A stretch of 64,000 bases of DNA, from contig JBEKVM010000009.1 of NCBI GenBank assembly GCA_049513975.1, positions 1 through 64,000 of the forward strand, read 5' to 3'. Position numbers and translations under genes: made by a program. This DNA comes from JBEKOF01 sp049513975. Lineage in GTDB: Bacteria; Verrucomicrobiota; Verrucomicrobiia; Limisphaerales; Palsa-1400. Shown here piece after piece: positions 43,301-53,500 of this stretch (its first letter is position 1; every line of letters starts with the position of its first letter). The notes under the pieces were generated by a model. It searched no databases. It had not been told where the DNA came from and saw nothing but the letters and a program-made list of their open reading frames with translations.

Positions 43301-46300
43301 TTTACCCGGGCCAGCGGGGTGACGCGCAATGCCATGACGCGGTTCAATCCGGACGGGACAGTGGATCCGACGATCAACTTTGGGGCGGGCGCCAACGGCT
43401 ACGTTCATGCCATGGCCATCCAGGGCAATGACGAAATCAACGTGGGCGGTTCCTTTACGACATTTGGCGGGTATGCGCAGAATAATTTCACGCGGTTGTT
43501 TGGCGGCGCGATTTCCGGCCCGGGGACGCTGGCATTCACCGGACCGATCTTTGGGGCGGTGCAGAATCAAACCAACGCGGTGGTGACGGTGCAACGGACC
43601 GGCGGGACGGGCAACGCCACCTTCCCGGTGGTCAGCGCGGTGGTGACTACGGCGGACGGGACGGCGCTGAACGGGGTGGATTACACCGGGGTGACCAACA
43701 CGGTGAGCTTCCCCATCGGGGAAACGTTCACCAACGTGCTGGTGCCGGTGATTAACAACGGGGTGGTGGGGAGCAACCGGTTTTTCACGGTTAATTTGTC
43801 CGACCCGGTGGCGGCGTCGCTGGGGTTCCAGTCCTCGGCCGAGGTGATCATCACCAACGCCAACTCGGCGGTTTCCTTCTCGTCGTCGAGTTACCGGCAG
43901 TCGGAAAACGCGCCCGGCGGGGCGGCGGTCATACCGGTGGTGCGCGTGGGCAATCCCATCAGCACCCTGACGGTGACGGCCTATACGGGGACCAACGGCA
44001 CGGCGACGCCTGGAGTCAACTATATTCCCGTCACCAACGTGCTGGTCTTTGGTCCGGGTGTGAGCACCAACCTGTGGCTGGTGCCGCTTTTCAACAACAC
44101 CAACATGTTGAGCGATCAAACGGTGGATCTGGAATTGAGCAATTCCATCGGCGGCTTCCTGACGACGCCGAGCGAGGCGACGCTGACCATAGCCACCGTC
44201 TATGCCGGGCCCGGGGTGGTTGCCTTCGACCAGCCCAGCTATACGGTGAGCGAAGGGGTGACCAACGAGGTCATCAACGTGATTCGGAGCAACGGTCTGA
44301 CGGGTCCGATCTCGGTGGCGTTCGCCACCAGCAACGGCACGGCCACGGCGGGGATCAACTATCAGGCGGTCAGTACAGTCCTGAATTTTTCGGACGGTCA
44401 ATCTTCCCAGAGCGTCACCATCCCGGTCTATCAGCTCGCCACTGCGTCTCCGGATACGACGGTTCTGCTGAACCTTTTCAACCCCACCAATACAACGATC
44501 AGCGGGTCGAGCGTGGAAACGCTGACGATTCAGAACGACATCCAGGACTTTTACATGGACAGTCCGGACTACTTCGTCAGCGAAGCTTCGGGAACGGTGA
44601 CGGTGAGCATCCGGCGCAACGGACCGACCAACGGCACCATCTCGGTGGGATATACCACCGTGTCCCCGACCAATGCGGCCGGGACCAATGGCTATGCCAT
44701 ACCCGGGCTGAATTACGGACCGACCAACGGGGTCCTGACTTTTGGGCCGGGCCAGACCTTCGAGACGGTGCCAATAGCGATTTACCAGCAAAACACGGTG
44801 GACGCGCCGGAAACCTTCCAGGTGGTCCTGACCAACCAAATCGGGGGAACGAATGTAGAAACCCCGGGGACGCAAATAGGGATTCCGGGGGCGGCGGTGG
44901 TGACGATCATTGGGGATGTGACGGGATTTGAACTGGCGACCAATGCCTACATCACGGGGGAAAATGGCAGCAACGTGGTGGTGACGGTCAACCGGTTGAA
45001 CGTCAATACAGGAGCGGTCTCGGTCAATTTTGCGACGGTCAACGGCACGGCGGTGGCGGGAGTGGATTATGTGGCGACCAACGGGGTGCTGCTGTTTGCG
45101 GACGGGATTGCGAGCAACAATGTGACGCTGACGATTCTGAATCCCGGGGTTTTGGAGAACACGAAGGCCTTCAATTTTGTCCTGTCCAACCCGGTTTCCA
45201 CGATCTCCACCAATATTTACCTGCTGTCGCCCTCCAACGCGGTGATCACGATCACCAACACGATCACGGCGATCAGCTTTTCCAGCGCGGCTTATGCGGT
45301 GAACGAAAAAGGGGTGCAGGTGCAGATCAACGTGTTGGTCGGCGGCGTGACCAATACGAACACGAGCGTGCAGTTTGCCACTGCGGATGGAACGGGCAAG
45401 GCCGGGGTCAATTACTTTGCCACCAATGGCACGCTGAACTTTGCCCCCGGGGTGACTTCGCAGAGTTTTACGATAGATGTGATTGACGATCATATCATCA
45501 CGGCGGACCACACGGTGGTATTGAGCCTGAGCAATCCGGAGGGGCAAGGGCCGATTGCGCCGATTCTCAGTCCGCCCAGCACCGCCATTCTCACCATTCA
45601 GGAGGGCGACGGGTCGTATGTGATTGCGGCGGGCACGGCGCTGGCGTATGAAAGCTTCCGGCCGACCAACGGGCTGATTGATCCGGGGGAAACGGTCACG
45701 GTGGACTTTGGCTTGCGGTGCATTTCCGGCGGGAACACCACCAACCTGGTGGCGACCCTGGAGGCCAACAGCGGGGTGACGCCGGTGGTGCCCAACGCGC
45801 AAACCTACGGGGCGCTGGCGCAAGGCGGCCATGCGGTTTCCCAGCCGTTCACCTTCACCGCCAATGGCACGAACAGCCAGGTGATCAGCGCGGTCTTCCA
45901 ACTTCAGGACGGCCCGCGCAATCTGGCGACCGCGGTGTTTTCCTTCACCCTGGGCACGACCACGACCACCTTCTCCAATCCCGGCCTGATTTCCGTTCCC
46001 GCCACCAATTTCGTGCCCAATCCGGCGGAAGGCCCGTCCGGCCCGTATCCATCCTCCATCCCCGTGTCAGGGGTGGCAGGGAGCGTGGGCAAAGTGACGG
46101 TGACGGTGAGCAATCTGACGCACAGCCTGCCGAGCGACATTGAAATCGTGCTGGTTTCACCGGCGACCAATGCGTTGCTGATGAACGATGTGGGCGGGGC
46201 CTACGGGGTGGGGGTGACCAACTTCACCGTGACCTTTGACGATGCCGCCGCCACCTATCTGTCGAGCAACCAGCTTGTCAACAATATATCAGTGACGAAC

Positions 46301-47515
46301 AAGCCGACCCCGTATATTAATGAGTATGTGAATGTCAACGGCAATTACTCCAACGTGACTTTGTTTGTGGGGAACAACTGGGGGATCCTGCCGGTCATGC
46401 CTTCCCCGGCGCCGGCCAATCCGTATCCAACCAACCTGGCGATCTTCTCCGGCACGGCCGCCAACGGCACCTGGTCGCTTTACGTGGCGGACACGCAGGC
46501 GGAGGATTACGGGGCGATCAGCAACGGCTGGAGCTTGAATTTGAGCACGGGCAACCCGGTGCCTTCCTACACGGATTTGGAATTGAGCGTGGTGCCGGCG
46601 CCGGCCACGGTCACGGTGGGCAACAATCTGATCTACACGGTGGGGCTGACCAATTACGGGCCGGCCGGGGCCACCGGGGTGTTCATCACCAATATCGTGC
46701 CGGCGGGCCTGACCTATCTCAGCAACAACTTCCCCGGCACGGTCGTCAACAACAACGGGATTTTGATTTTTGCCGTAAACGCCCTGGCGGTCGGCTCCGG
46801 CATCTCCTTCAACATCACCAACGTGCCCAATGCCGCGGAGATCGTGACGAACACCTTCATCGCCATCTCCGACCAGTTGGAACCGAGCACGAACAACGTC
46901 ACCAACGTCGTGAGCGTGGTCAACCAGCCGAGCGCCGATCTGGGAGTGACTCTCAATGCCACCCCGAACCCGGTGACGGCGGGCGATTACGTCACCCTCA
47001 CGCTGGTGGCCACCAACAACGGCCCTTCCATTGCGTTCGGGACGACGGTGACCAATTACCTGCCGGCCGGGCTGGTGGTGACGGGCAATTCCGCCTCGAT
47101 GGGGACTGTAGCCAGCGCCGGGGGGACGAATATCTGGAGCGTGGGCGATTTGCCGGCGTACACGAATGCCACCCTGACCCTTTCCACCATGGCCACCAGC
47201 GCCGGCGGGGCCACCGTACTGGACGTCGTGGTGGTGGGCTCGTCTGTGTATGATCCATTCAAGTTAAACAACTTCGCCTCGTTCAAGATTGTCATCAATC
47301 CGGCGCCCACCCTTTCCATTGTTTTGGGGGGGCGGTCCAACACGTTCACCTGGTCCGCGGCGGCGACCAATTATATGCTGCAAGGGGCGACCAACCTCAC
47401 GCCGCCGGTGGTGTGGGTGACGGTGACCAATCCGGCCACTGTCGTCAACGGGCAGTACTCCGTCACCGTGCCGACCAACAGCCTTCATTTCTTTAAGTTG
47501 ACAACACCCTTTTAA
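37355..47515 (+). CDS. Giant exported protein with delta-60, Calx-beta, P-domain and DUF11 repeats
   Basis: 3386 residues. Signal at 10-33 (WLLAVFFGVLVDAHAQ). In order: a PPC-like domain (about 35-190, IWYLWTAPSTNWMDFDTHN); a beta-rich region; delta-60 repeats (about 705-1100, PNGNVVIGGDFLTFNSTNRV type); Calx-beta units (about 1125-1660, VLESAGNATITVLRTNGSYG type); a second delta-60 block (about 1665-2050); further Calx-beta units (about 2058-2750); a GETVTVDF module and proprotein-convertase P-like domain (about 2755-3065); two DUF11 units (about 3070-3310); and a C-terminal domain of about 70 residues. Calx-beta domains bind Ca2+ in known members. Probably a surface adhesin. No protease site was found. 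Confidence 0.85.
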   Translation: MQNETNLRRAGRSLAPRWLLAVFFGVLVDAHAQLPPANDNMTNAQVLLGLSGTVTGNNVLATLEVGEPAPVAGVASAASIWYLWTAPSTNWMDFDTHNSTDTNYNTLDTVMAVYSLNGPLRYGSLTKVASNDDDPNAAAWPLVSRVNFLAIPGTTYLIQLEGKIVNGVTNEGNIVLDWSPSVFAGIFSFSTNAFVFGSEDNALLSANNTITPTLMNTAGGVTNIGSTANSGECRVTIKRSGGYNGRVQVDMLVTNDYYENQYKTNMWATNIYFETVDLNYNLLLSAGWTNYFFTNMDLTYILQYDTNGILSTYYLTNWVTIIGTNLYNPATIPPLTTTITISNTYNSNVPPVDITGFLTNITATNFDATGTNPVSYVLAVTNLTFANPPTAIVYVPSAKNGVDYRATDYQTVTFDDYQMSKDVFINVLPTSPSPTGPDYPDPFGNLLAPGISRRVILVLTNARLDPLESLDVAAPLVAPNNLPSVGVGLYANTGVAVAGIEDFYAPPVLMGQPIPGTNYELVNFIRRTFRCNKPKLLSTNTTVSIPVERYNLGTDVGALTVEYVINAHYPLGASDTSWTQAASLSGLEAGADNAIGQVNGFTFPLGNYDFTVPYAGHFGTITWGPGQSGFQNITITNNNNGAVEFDMEYSISLYIPPDPYDSTPETTPAQIGNIGTANVIIQFDQRDTQQQPGGAADRDWNQNGLASSFPPFNPLPGADNEVLGIAVQADGGAVIGGHFQAYDSTNFNYLVRALPTGLPDFSFNSGVGIIGPNDFVAAVVIDANGKILIAGNFTSFNGVTANRVARLNSDGSLDTSFNTGRGADGTVWALALDPNGNVVIGGDFLTFNSTNRVHIARLLPTGSLDTSFDPGSGTDQNFDGVGVRTVAADSLGDVVIGGAFSYVNGTNWPGLARLLPSGALDTNFNPGTDVHGTVYGVAVQSPGNQIVIGGNFSVVGLTNVPCIARLNYNGSVDNSFAPGAGVNGPVYCVAIQPSDQKILIGGQFTSVGTVRRVGYARLLPNGWVDTSFMDTSYNQFAGLINHYNNPFAVNPNDLPIPTTYNTPNYVKAMAVEPSGNIMIGGSFARLGGGVRRDDVNLRWNVASIIGAPTLGPQGTGGGLGNYPGNMTFTQSTYTGENHIPSASVTVARVDGSLGRINIMLASNTLPAGPGAAGAADFGLINNGYIQYPASGLIIVSENGMNGYGWRAGDGLYGPNNLTELGGGSVPLLLSIATSTTKQGPNLTSGLSLSVNDLDTFNLGGMTIPTYPAPGTTLASLEIINDNFPAGTFGFSQTNYNVLESAGNATITVLRTNGSYGGINLSYQTRNGYTNDPGVQSAIGGRDYGSITSGTLTFSDEQVSASFQVPITNFSTLQSNKFFNVVLTKVSTPGNFDTNNPPLLVTNAVVTIVDNHFQPGHLSFNSAAYSVTKGGTASIGIQRTGGALGIVSVACLTSDLTASNGINYTTVSNYLTWTNGDVSVKTVSIPTIEDHVVEGTKSFAVYLTNAYVPPVGNGGQTNNSLVLIYPSSAVVNIADDDFYGQLNLAPTNINVLQNAGQVLVTVARTGGTVGTISVNYATANGSGLIPPLQPAQAGTNYGATNGTLIFGDGVTSQTFTVPIYYTPTESNAANRVISLTLSNPNPPAITNGNPFPKTGTITILDPQLVTGSPGSVDTTLGTGVGFNNVVNSLSLQPDGKILAGGLFTYVNYFPVNQVARLNADGSVDGSFLYQQAGSDGQVQAVLSQTPDAGQVNGSIMVAGSFAHFDEIPFNNIARLNLDGSLDTTFNPGAGADNTVYTVVETFLAPVTNNGTPMRAYLIGGSFANFNGVQRSGVARLIGVFPNAGQVDLNFNPGNGVTSTNGAVHALAVQGDGKVLVGGDFTSFNNVSYHHLVRLKLDGSVDPTFNADTGSSVLGSVHAIAIQTDGQIVIGGVFTNVNGVNLNHIARLNPDGSVDASFNVGVGANNTVEALAIDSQGRILAGGQFTRASGVTRNAMTRFNPDGTVDPTINFGAGANGYVHAMAIQGNDEINVGGSFTTFGGYAQNNFTRLFGGAISGPGTLAFTGPIFGAVQNQTNAVVTVQRTGGTGNATFPVVSAVVTTADGTALNGVDYTGVTNTVSFPIGETFTNVLVPVINNGVVGSNRFFTVNLSDPVAASLGFQSSAEVIITNANSAVSFSSSSYRQSENAPGGAAVIPVVRVGNPISTLTVTAYTGTNGTATPGVNYIPVTNVLVFGPGVSTNLWLVPLFNNTNMLSDQTVDLELSNSIGGFLTTPSEATLTIATVYAGPGVVAFDQPSYTVSEGVTNEVINVIRSNGLTGPISVAFATSNGTATAGINYQAVSTVLNFSDGQSSQSVTIPVYQLATASPDTTVLLNLFNPTNTTISGSSVETLTIQNDIQDFYMDSPDYFVSEASGTVTVSIRRNGPTNGTISVGYTTVSPTNAAGTNGYAIPGLNYGPTNGVLTFGPGQTFETVPIAIYQQNTVDAPETFQVVLTNQIGGTNVETPGTQIGIPGAAVVTIIGDVTGFELATNAYITGENGSNVVVTVNRLNVNTGAVSVNFATVNGTAVAGVDYVATNGVLLFADGIASNNVTLTILNPGVLENTKAFNFVLSNPVSTISTNIYLLSPSNAVITITNTITAISFSSAAYAVNEKGVQVQINVLVGGVTNTNTSVQFATADGTGKAGVNYFATNGTLNFAPGVTSQSFTIDVIDDHIITADHTVVLSLSNPEGQGPIAPILSPPSTAILTIQEGDGSYVIAAGTALAYESFRPTNGLIDPGETVTVDFGLRCISGGNTTNLVATLEANSGVTPVVPNAQTYGALAQGGHAVSQPFTFTANGTNSQVISAVFQLQDGPRNLATAVFSFTLGTTTTTFSNPGLISVPATNFVPNPAEGPSGPYPSSIPVSGVAGSVGKVTVTVSNLTHSLPSDIEIVLVSPATNALLMNDVGGAYGVGVTNFTVTFDDAAATYLSSNQLVNNISVTNKPTPYINEYVNVNGNYSNVTLFVGNNWGILPVMPSPAPANPYPTNLAIFSGTAANGTWSLYVADTQAEDYGAISNGWSLNLSTGNPVPSYTDLELSVVPAPATVTVGNNLIYTVGLTNYGPAGATGVFITNIVPAGLTYLSNNFPGTVVNNNGILIFAVNALAVGSGISFNITNVPNAAEIVTNTFIAISDQLEPSTNNVTNVVSVVNQPSADLGVTLNATPNPVTAGDYVTLTLVATNNGPSIAFGTTVTNYLPAGLVVTGNSASMGTVASAGGTNIWSVGDLPAYTNATLTLSTMATSAGGATVLDVVVVGSSVYDPFKLNNFASFKIVINPAPTLSIVLGGRSNTFTWSAAATNYMLQGATNLTPPVVWVTVTNPATVVNGQYSVTVPTNSLHFFKLTTPF

Positions 47516-47552
47516 CCCGATCGCCCTGCGATCAATTTCCACCCATAATACC

Positions 47553-50500
47553 ATGAAACGAGTGACTTTCCCGCCGGCAAGCGGCGGCCTGATTGGAACG
47601 GACGAGCGTTCCTGCGCGGTGGCGTCTTGCGCCGCCGGGGCGCCCGCGCCGTTTTTTCCGGGAAAAGGCTGTTTCCGGTCGTTGGCGGTTCTATTGGCTG
47701 TGATGGCGGGGTTCGGCTCCAGCCGGGTCCTGGCGGAGGACAGACAACAGCTCAAGGGCCATGTGCCGGCGGTGATTGGGCGGCTGAACCTGCCATCCCT
47801 GGGCGAGCTTCCCGCGAGCAACCGGGTGGATCTGGCCATTGGTCTTCCCTTGCGCGATGGGGCAGCCCTGGACACGCTGCTGCAGCAGATTTATGATCCA
47901 GGCAGCGCGAACTATCACAAATATCTGACCCCGGAGCAATTCACGCAGCGGTTTGGCCCCACGCAAAAGGATTACCAGGCTTTGATTGATTTCGCGCGGG
48001 CCGGCGGGCTGGAGGTCAAGGGCCAGCATTCCAGCCGCATGTTGCTGGATGTGGAGGGAGCGGCGGCGGACATTGAGAAAGCGTTCCAGGTGAAGCTGCG
48101 GGTTTATCAGCACCCGAGCGAGAAGCGGACTTTCTTCGCGCCGGATGTGGAACCCTCCGTGCCGGCGGGGCTGGCGGTTTTGGACATCAGCGGGCTGAAC
48201 AATTATGGCCGGCCGCATCCCCATTTCGTGATCAAGCCGAAGAACCTGCTGCAAGCCGACGGGGTGAGGCCAAACCTGGGCTCCGGCCCGGGCGGCAACT
48301 ACATAGGGTACGATTTCAGAGACGCCTATGCCCCCGGGGTCACGCTGACCGGCACCGGGCAGACGCTGGCGCTGGTGGAGTTTGACGGCTTTCTGGCCAG
48401 CGACATTGCGATCTACGATGCCCAGGCCAACCTGCCCAATGTCCCCTTGCAAACTGTGTTATTGGACGGATTCAACGGAGCCCCCACCGGGACGGGTGGG
48501 GAGGTGGAAGTGTCGTTGGACATCGAAATGGCCAACTCCATGGCGCCGGGATTGTCCCGCATCATCAGCTATGAAGGAAGCCCGTACAACTTTTTCCCCA
48601 ACGATGTCCTGATCGCGATCGCGACGGACAACTCGGCCAGGCAAATCAGTTGTTCCTGGGGATGGACCGGCGGCCCGACGGCCACCACGGATAACATCTT
48701 CAAAAAAATGGATGCGCAAGGCCAGACGTTTTTCAATGCCTCCGGGGACTCGGATTCCCTGTCCACGGGGGAGGTGGATAATCCGGGATTGGACTGGGTG
48801 CCATCCGACAATCCTTATATCACCGAGGTGGGCGCGACGACGTTGTCAACGACCGGACCGTTGGGGAGTTTTGTGTCCGAGACGGTGTGGAATTGGGGGG
48901 GCGGGATTGGCAGCACCGGTGGCATAAGCAGCTATTACGCAATTCCAGTTTGGCAACAACCTGTCAGCATGGCCACCAATGGGGGTTCCACGGTTTTCCG
49001 GAACTTTCCCGATGTGGCGGCGGTGGGGGACAATATCTATGTGGTGGCGGACAACGGCACACCCTATGTGGGCGTTGGGGGCACGAGTTGTGCCGCGCCG
49101 CTGTGGGCCGCCTTTACTTCCTTGGCGAATGAGAGGGCCGCCCAAGGGGGCGGTTCATCGTTGGGTTTCCTTAATCCGGCCATCTATTCGCTCTGCCTTG
49201 GGCCTCTGTATCACAATTGCCTTCATGACGTGACCAATGGCAACAATTTCAGTCCCGTCAATCCCACTGAGTTCACCGCCGTTCCGGGTTATGATCTTTG
49301 CACCGGATTCGGCAGCATGGCGGGCCAGCCATTGATCAATGCCCTGGTTCCAACCAGCGGCAAGGCGCCGGTTCTGGTGGTGTTGAGCAACACCATATCC
49401 GGCGGCAATGGCAATGGGATGATTGACCCGGATGAGTGCGACAATTTGAACATTTTGGTGACGAACATAGGAACCGGCCCGGCCACGGACGTGCAGGGCA
49501 TCCTGCGCAGCCTGACTCCGGGGGTGATCATTGCCAAGTCAACCGTTTCCTATCCCAATATCCCGGCGGGAGGGTCGGGCCTCAACCAAACCGCTTTCAC
49601 GGTCAGCACTGAACCCAGTTTCGTCTGCGGCACGACCGTCAATTTGCAATTTATCCTGAAATGCGATCAAACGGAGCAAACCAATGTTTTGCAGCTTGCC
49701 ACCGGGGCGCTGGGACCGCCGGTGCGGTTTGACAATACGACGGTGTTGCCCGTCCCGGCGGGCAACTTGATCGGCGTTTTCTCGCCCATAGCCGTCAGTG
49801 GCATCAATACGATCGGCAAGGTCACCGTTTCGGTTTACCTGACGGCGCTGGAAGATGAATTCATGGAGCTGCAACTGCTGAGTCCCAACGGCACCGCCGT
49901 GATGCTGGCCGCCGGCGACGGAGGAGTGGGCGCCAACTTCGGGGACAGTTGCACGCCGGACTCCAGCCGCACCACTTTTGACGATGCCGCCACGCAGTCC
50001 ATTACGACAGGCCTGGCGCCCCTGGTCGGGACTTTTAGTCCGGTCTCGCCCCTGGCCGCCTTCAACCTCATGACTGGCACCAACGTCAACGGCATCTGGC
50101 AGCTCAACGTGGTCAACGAATTGACCGGGCTGACGGCCACGCTGCAATGCTGGTCGCTGTTTATTACGCCGGAGCAGTGCGTGGATGGCGGCGGCCAATG
50201 TCCCGGCGCCGACCTTTCGATCACCATGACGGCCAATCCCATCACGACCCCGGTGGGCGGCCCGTTGGGCTTTGCTCTGAGCGTTTCCAATGCCGGACCC
50301 AGCCCCGGCTCCAACGCGGTGGTGAGCCTGACCCTTCCTTCGAGCATTGTCTATCAGGGCGCGGCCAGCAGCCAGGGCACGATTTCCCAACTCGGGTCCC
50401 TCGTCACTTTTTCCCTTGGCACGGTGGCGATTCAAAGCAACGCCACCATGACCGTCACAACGGTGCCCCAGACGCCGGGCCTGTTCACCGCCACCGCCGT

Positions 50501-53500
50501 GGTCGGTTCTCCCGCTTCGACCCCCGAGAGCGCTTCCGCCTCGGTCCTGATTTCCAGGCCGGCGGCGGACTTGGCGGTGACCATGAGCGTTTCACCCAGT
50601 TCCGTGCCTGTGAACGGCCAGGCGACCTTTTTAATCAACGTCACCAACAACGGGCCGGCGCAGGCTCTGGGTGTGACCCTGACCAACAGGCTTCCTCCGA
50701 ACGTCAATGTCATTTCTGCCACCGTGTCGCAAGGCAGCGTCTCGGGCGGCGGGACCCTGGCTTCCATTGGCGTCCTGCCTGTGGGTTCGGGCGCGACGGC
50801 GACTTTGGTGCTGAGTCCGACGGTGGTAGGCACCAGCACGCTGACCAGCACGGCGGGGCTTGACCCATCCGATTATGACCCGGTGCCGGGCAACAATACC
50901 GCCACCGCTTCGATCAACTCAGTTCCGGCGGCCCAGCTTGGCATTGCCGTGGCCGTGTCGCCCAGCCCTGCGGTCTCAGGCGCCAACTTCGCCTATGTGG
51001 TGACGGTGACCAACAGCGGGCCGGCCACGGCGACCAACGTGTTTATGAATCAGACCCTGCCGGGTGGCGTCACCTTTGTTTCGACCAGCCAGAGCACGGC
51101 GGTGGACCACAACGGGGTGGTGACGTGGACCATTACCAACAACATGCCCAGCGGAACCAGCCTGGTGCTGACCAACATCGTCAAGGCGCCGACCCTGCTG
51201 CAAGGGGTCGGTTCCAACGTTTTGATTTCGACGTTTACCGTATTCGGCCAGCCGAGTTCTCCGAACACCAACAACAGTTACCTGGTGGTCAGCACCACGG
51301 TTCTGCGGCCGATGGTTATCATTACGCCGCTGGGGGACACCCTGACCTCGGAAAGCTATCAGCCGCCCAATGGCGCGGTCAATCCGGGGGAAACGGTGGG
51401 AGTGGATTTTCTGCTGCAGAACATCGGCAACATCCCCACCACCAATCTGGTGGCCACTCTGCAGACCAACGGCGGAGTCTTTCCGCTGGCCGGCCACGGT
51501 CAGGCCAGTTATGGCGCGCTGGCTCCGGGTGGCGGTTTTGGGACCAACCAGTTCATGTTCTCAAACAACGCCAGCGACGGTGGAACGATCGTTGCCACGC
51601 TGCAATTGCAGGACGGCCCGACCAATCTCGGCACGGCCGACTTCACCTTTGTCATGCCCGTGGTTTCCACTTTTTGGAAGAACGAAGTCGTCTATATTCC
51701 CGGGACCAATTATGTGGCCACCAACGAGGCCAGCGGCCCGGGCGGACCGTATCCGTCCAGCAATCTGGTTTCCGGCATTACCACCTATGTCTCGGGGGTG
51801 ACCGTCACGGTGTCCAACTTGGAGCACACCTTTCCGCATGACATCAGCATGTTGTTGGTGGGGCCAGGCGGACAAAGCACGGTTTTAATGTCCGCGGCCG
51901 CCAATTACTCCTCGGCCGCGATACCGGTGACCATTACCTTTGACGACAACGCCTCCACCCCTGCGCCGGCCATAGGATCGCTCGTCAGCGGAAGCTATCA
52001 ACCCTCGCAATATAATGCGCCTGTATTCACCAATGTTCCCAACATTTTATCTCCCTATAACACCAATTTGTCCGTTTTCGCGGGCACTCCGGCCAATGGA
52101 TGGTGGTATTTATACGCCTACGACGGGAGGGTGGGCGATTACGGGGCCATCTCCAATGGCTGGGGGCTGGCCATCACCACCATCACTCCGGTCAACCTGA
52201 TTACGGACGTGGGGGTGGCCATCGCCGCTTCCTCCAATCAGGTCATGCTGGGCGGCGACGTGGCCTACACCATTACGGTCACCAATTTGGGCACCAATGC
52301 GGCGACGGTGTTTTTGACGAATGTGCTTGGCGCGGGCTTGAGCTTCGTTTCCAACACCATCCCGGCCTACACGCCCTATCAGCAAATTGGCCAGGCGCAG
52401 TATTACAATCTGGGCCTCCTGGCCGGCCAAACCAATCTGATTGTGGGTTTTGTGGCCAATGCCACGGCCGCCGGTCTCCAGACCAGCACGGCGAGCATCG
52501 GTTCCTCGCTCATTGATCCGAACACGAACAATAACGTGGCCGCGGCGGCGGTCACGGTGGTGTTGCCCGCGGCGGATGTCGCCGCCGCCATTTCCTCAAG
52601 CGCCGGGGCCGTTCCGGTGGTGGTGGGCAGCAACGTGGTTTACACCCTCACCGTCACCAACAACGGTCCCAATACGGCGCTCAACGTCAGCGGCGTGTTG
52701 ACCCAGGGTGTCACCGGCCAGGTCAGCGCCGTTTTCACCAACAGTTTCGGCAATATTTCCCCCGGCTTCATTGCCACGGCGTTGTTCAGCAACGCCACCG
52801 CGGTGGCCGGCTTGCTCACCAATACCTGGACGGTTTCCACCGGCTCCACAGATACCAACCTGGCCGACAACGCCGCCACGCTGGTCCTGGCCGTCACCTA
52901 TCCCGAACCGTTCATCGTCACCAACGGAGTTAAGCTGCTTGCGGAAAGCTTCTTGCCGCCCAACGGGGCCATTGATTCCAACGAAACGGTCACGGTCGCC
53001 TTCACCCTGAAAAACATCGGCGTGGCCGCCACCACCAACCTGACGGCCACGTTGCTGTCGGGCAATGGAGTGACCCCGGTCACCGCCAGTCAAAACTACG
53101 GGGTCATCAGCCCAGGAGCCTCGGCGGCGCAAAGCTTCACGTTCACCGGGCGGGGCGTCCCTGGCTCGACCATTACGGCGGTTCTTTCGCTCATGGACAA
53201 TGCCTATTCGCTGGGAACGGTTTCCTTCCCATTCATTGTCACCACGCCGTTGAGCTTTGCCAACACGGCCCAGATCATCATTCTTGATTCAAGCCCCGCC
53301 ACGCCTTATCCCGCGGTGATCGCCGTTGCCACCACCAACGGGGTCATAGGCCAGGTCACGGCCTCGTTGCAGGGTTTCACTCACACTTTCCCCCAGGATG
53401 TCAATGTCCTGCTCGTCAGCCCGTCCGGCCTGCAAACCGTGCTCATGGCTCATGCGGGCGGTTCTTACAGTGTGAGCAATGTCGTGCTGGCCTTTGACGA

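Noticed and set aside
42974..45901. Very long minus-strand frame of 975 codons opposite the giant protein, and similar long antisense frames opposite the CCA enzyme (1757-3496), the DUF5107 gene (8891-10234) and lon (17313-19574)
   Set aside because: High-GC shadows of strongly supported genes; composition is Arg/Gly/His-rich and no domains are visible.
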